Positions 61,954-64,000 of a DNA stretch of 64,000 nucleotides are shown here, piece by piece. Position 1 is the stretch's first letter. The number at the start of each line of letters is the position of its first letter. The DNA lies in the NCBI RefSeq assembly GCF_042429765.1, contig NZ_JBHLZU010000030.1, positions 1 through 64,000 on the forward strand, in the 5' to 3' direction. Origin of the DNA: Allokutzneria oryzae. Lineage in GTDB: Bacteria > Actinomycetota > Actinomycetes > Mycobacteriales > Pseudonocardiaceae. Both the position numbers and the translations under genes were made by a program. The notes under the pieces were generated by a model. It made no database searches. It saw only the letters and a program-made list of their open reading frames with translations, and was not told where the DNA came from.

Positions 61954-62479
61954 TGACCAGTCCCTGCAACGGCCCACCCGGCAGGTAGGCGCCGAGTCCG
62001 AACACGAAGACCGACCACAGGCCGACGGCGAGCACGAGCGAGGCCAGCACGATCAGCCACCACCTGCGCGCGCCGAGCACGACCGCGACGCCGGAGAACA
62101 GCAGCGCGGCAGCGAGCGGCCAGCCGATCGGCTCGATCAGCACCGCGTGCCCGGCGAACAGCCCGATCAGCAGCAGCACGGCCCGCCAGTCGGTGCCCGC
62201 GTCCGGGTCGACGTCCTCGCCCTCCTCGGGCGGGGCGGCCTTGCCTCGCAGCACCTGCACGCCCAGCAGCACGGCCACGCCGACCAACAGTCCACCGATC
62301 AGGTACGGGAACAGCCTGGGACCGGCGTTCTCCGCCATCGGCGGCACCATGATCGACGGGGTGGTGCCCAGGGTGTAGACCCCGAGTCCGGCCAGCAACA
62401 CCACCAGCAGCAGCTCACCGCTCGGCCGGGTCCGCTCGGCAGCTCGCTCCGCGTCGGTCTCCGACTCGGGAGAGCTCAC
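61940..62479 (-). CDS. tctB: Tripartite tricarboxylate transporter small subunit TctB (copy 2)
   Basis: A 179-residue four-TM protein with AGPRLFPYLIGGLLVGVAV and LIEPIGWPLAAALLF. It has a longer acidic N-terminus (SSPESETDAERAAERTRPSG) than copy 1. GTG 62479 overlaps the tctC2 stop (GTGA). Confidence 0.92.
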   Translation of the reverse strand: MSSPESETDAERAAERTRPSGELLLVVLLAGLGVYTLGTTPSIMVPPMAENAGPRLFPYLIGGLLVGVAVLLGVQVLRGKAAPPEEGEDVDPDAGTDWRAVLLLIGLFAGHAVLIEPIGWPLAAALLFSGVAVVLGARRWWLIVLASLVLAVGLWSVFVFGLGAYLPGGPLQGLVNGFA

Positions 62480-63480
62480 TTCACGGCGCCGATCTCCCTG
62501 AGCGCCTTGCGCACGGTGATGTCCTCCTGCTCGATGAACTTGGCGAACTCGTCGCCGGTGGCGAACGAGTCCTCCCAGTCGTTGCTCTTGAGGATCTGCT
62601 GCCAGGTCGCGCTGTCCCGCATCTTCTTGATCATGTCGATGTACTGCTGCTTCACGCTGTCGGACAGGCCCGGCCTCGCGACGACGCCGCGCCAGTTCAG
62701 GTAGCTCAACGCGATGCCCTGCTCGGTCAGCGTCTTGACGTCGGGGACCAGGTTGGAGCGCTTCTGCCCGGAGACGGCGATGGCGCGCAGCTTGCCGGAC
62801 CTGATCAGGTCCTTGTACTCGCCGACCCCGGAGATGCCGGCCTTGACCTCACCGGAGAGCAGCTTCGGGATGGACTCGCCACCACCGCTGTTGGGCACGT
62901 AGTTCAGCTGGGCGGGGTCGATTCCGACGCGGTCGGCGATCAGCCCGGCCAGGATCTGGTCGGCGCCGCCCGCGGAACCGCCGGTGATCACGGTGCCCTT
63001 CGGGTCGGCGCGCCATGCGGAGAGGAACTGCTCCAGGTTGCGGAAGGGCGCGGACTCCGGGACCACGAGCACCAGGCTCTCGCCGAGCAGCCGCGCGATC
63101 GGGGTGGTGTCCTTCAACGTCCGCTGCGAGTTCGCGCTGATGATGCCGCCGACCATGACCTGGCCCATCACCATCAGGACCTTGTCGTCCTTCTCCCCTG
63201 CCAGCTGGCCGAGGCCGTTGACGCCGCCGGCGCCCTCGACGTTGTAGACCTGGACCGGGGGCGCGGCGAGGCGGTCGCGCTGGAGCACGTCCTGCAGGCT
63301 CTGCGCGGTCTGGTGCCAACCGCCGCCGGGCTTGGCCGGGGCCATGATGCGCAGTCCGGTGACCGGTGCTCCGGAGCTGCCGCCGCCACCAGCCCCGGAG
63401 GAGCATCCGGTGACGAGCACGGCGGCCGTGGCCAGGGCGCCGACAAGCAGAGAGCGTCGGCGCGGGTTGGAGCGCGACAT
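62476..63480 (-). CDS. tctC: Tripartite tricarboxylate transporter binding protein TctC (copy 2)
   Basis: A 334-residue binding lipoprotein: signal ending LVTGCSSG (lipobox), then LRIMAPAKPGGGWHQTAQSLQD, VYNVEGAGGVNGLGQLAGEK, and LNWRGVVARPGL. Clearly paralogous to copy 1, with differences concentrated in scattered positions that could alter ligand choice. ATG 63480 with GGGAGG about 11 bases upstream. It begins the second tctCBA operon. Confidence 0.92.
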   Translation of the reverse strand: MSRSNPRRRSLLVGALATAAVLVTGCSSGAGGGGSSGAPVTGLRIMAPAKPGGGWHQTAQSLQDVLQRDRLAAPPVQVYNVEGAGGVNGLGQLAGEKDDKVLMVMGQVMVGGIISANSQRTLKDTTPIARLLGESLVLVVPESAPFRNLEQFLSAWRADPKGTVITGGSAGGADQILAGLIADRVGIDPAQLNYVPNSGGGESIPKLLSGEVKAGISGVGEYKDLIRSGKLRAIAVSGQKRSNLVPDVKTLTEQGIALSYLNWRGVVARPGLSDSVKQQYIDMIKKMRDSATWQQILKSNDWEDSFATGDEFAKFIEQEDITVRKALREIGAVK

Positions 63481-63681
63481 GGGGTCCTGTTCCTCCCGTG
63501 AGCGAAACTGCTCGCGGTGAGTGACCGTCCGCCGCCAAAAGCAGTGGTCGAACCCGTACAGGTCACTCACAGGGAGTAACACGTGAGCGCTGGTCACGCA
63601 CCGCGTGCATTCCAGCACACCGTGACGGACACCACCAGAGTTGCCAGACGATTGGAGTAGATCGGAGCACCCGTCACACGG
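63481..63681 (-). other. Promoter region of tctCBA copy 2
   Basis: About 200 bases with no gene. It presumably holds the promoter of tctC2 and the end of the LppU-like transcript. No strong hairpin was recognised. Confidence 0.4.
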
Positions 63682-64000
63682 CTACGCGGCGGCGTCCGGC
63701 TTGCCGAGGCAGTAGGTGACGGCGGGCTCGGTGTAGGTCCACGCGGCGTCGGGATTGCCGCACAGCGTCGCGTCGGCCTCCCCATCATGCGCCTTGACGA
63801 TGCGGATCGCCCCGGACTGCGAGCAAGGAGCCCTGGCGAGGTCGGTGTCCTGATCGGAGCCGGTGACCGTGAAGCAGTCGCCCTCCCTGGCGTTGGCCAT
63901 CAGGCAGAGCTTGAGACCGCCGGAACGGCGGGTGCGCTCCCAGTACTCGATGTAGTCGCCCTCGGGGCACGAGCCGCTGCTGTTGTCCAGCTTCTTGGCG
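63682..64000 (-). CDS. LppU/SCO3897-like protein, 5' end outside the window
   Basis: The visible 105 codons (frame opens at the window edge) encode a Cys-rich C-terminal domain: SGSCPEGDYIEYWERTRRS, LKLCLMANAREGDCFTV, LARAPCSQSGAIRIVKAHDG, ATLCGN and VTYCLGKPDA before the stop. This spacing of GDC and C...YCL matches LppU/SCO3897-type exported proteins of actinobacteria. Function is unknown. A reading from the internal ATG at 63900 would miss the first Cys motifs. Confidence 0.7.
   Translation of the reverse strand, partial: AKKLDNSSGSCPEGDYIEYWERTRRSGGLKLCLMANAREGDCFTVTGSDQDTDLARAPCSQSGAIRIVKAHDGEADATLCGNPDAAWTYTEPAVTYCLGKPDAAA

Overview
The window is high-GC actinobacterial DNA (about 70% G+C in most genes). 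Mycothiol-type enzymes, ESX-type proteins, a conservon, an Rpf and dense GTG/ATGA-coupled operons point to the Pseudonocardiales (Amycolatopsis/Lentzea/Saccharothrix-like). From memory, much of it follows the Mycobacterium tuberculosis Rv0862c-Rv0883c neighbourhood: MarR, DUF2530, DUF3027, MFS, DUF2771, CspB, YccF, moaA2-moaD2, rpfA, moaE2/mog, moaC2 and the XPB-associated protein. The order is shuffled and lineage-specific blocks are inserted.

Layout: 1-58 tail of an unknown gene. 60-340 terminators, a palindrome and an iron-box-like site. 338-8.1 kb MFS/MarR, a CALB-like secreted hydrolase with Asp in place of the catalytic Ser, an AzgA purine permease, DUF2530 and a large sacsin-like GHKL ATPase. 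8.1-12.7 kb DUF3027, glutaminyl cyclase, MFS, DUF2771 lipoprotein and CspB. 12.9-17.4 kb HAD, TetR/R2lox oxidase, acyl-CoA ligase and YccF. 17.5-20.8 kb an ESX substrate/DUF3558/EspG cassette. 20.8-27.3 kb mycothiol-dependent enzyme, NagD-like HAD, modABC with its HTH-TOBE regulator, MarR, moaA and moaD.

27.3-40.1 kb holds the most striking object: four consecutive, translationally coupled AfsR/SARP regulators (wHTH-BTAD-NB-ARC-TPR, 1028-1090 aa each). They sit where the M. tuberculosis order would run from moaD2 to rpfA, and no biosynthetic cluster is visible beside them. Then come a secreted GDPD/AIM6-like protein, a c-di-AMP (ydaO) riboswitch driving an Rpf-LysM protein, a MogA-MoaE fusion with MoaC, and malic enzyme. 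Next are a small conserved protein, the XPB-associated protein and a secreted, extremely repetitive Val/Gly/Asp/Lys protein. After these come an ECF42 sigma/DGPF pair, a cvnABCD conservon, an orphan NMT1-like binding protein, two tandem tctCBA transporter operons and an LppU-like fragment.

Functional threads: molybdate uptake (modABC) and Moco synthesis (moaA, moaD, moaC, mogA-moaE) are split into two blocks around the SARP array. Cell-wall resuscitation is tied to c-di-AMP. Several regulators carry visible inverted repeats at their own promoters. A palindrome, TCCACWGTGGA, recurs far more often than base composition predicts. No tRNA, rRNA, CRISPR array or insertion sequence was recognised.
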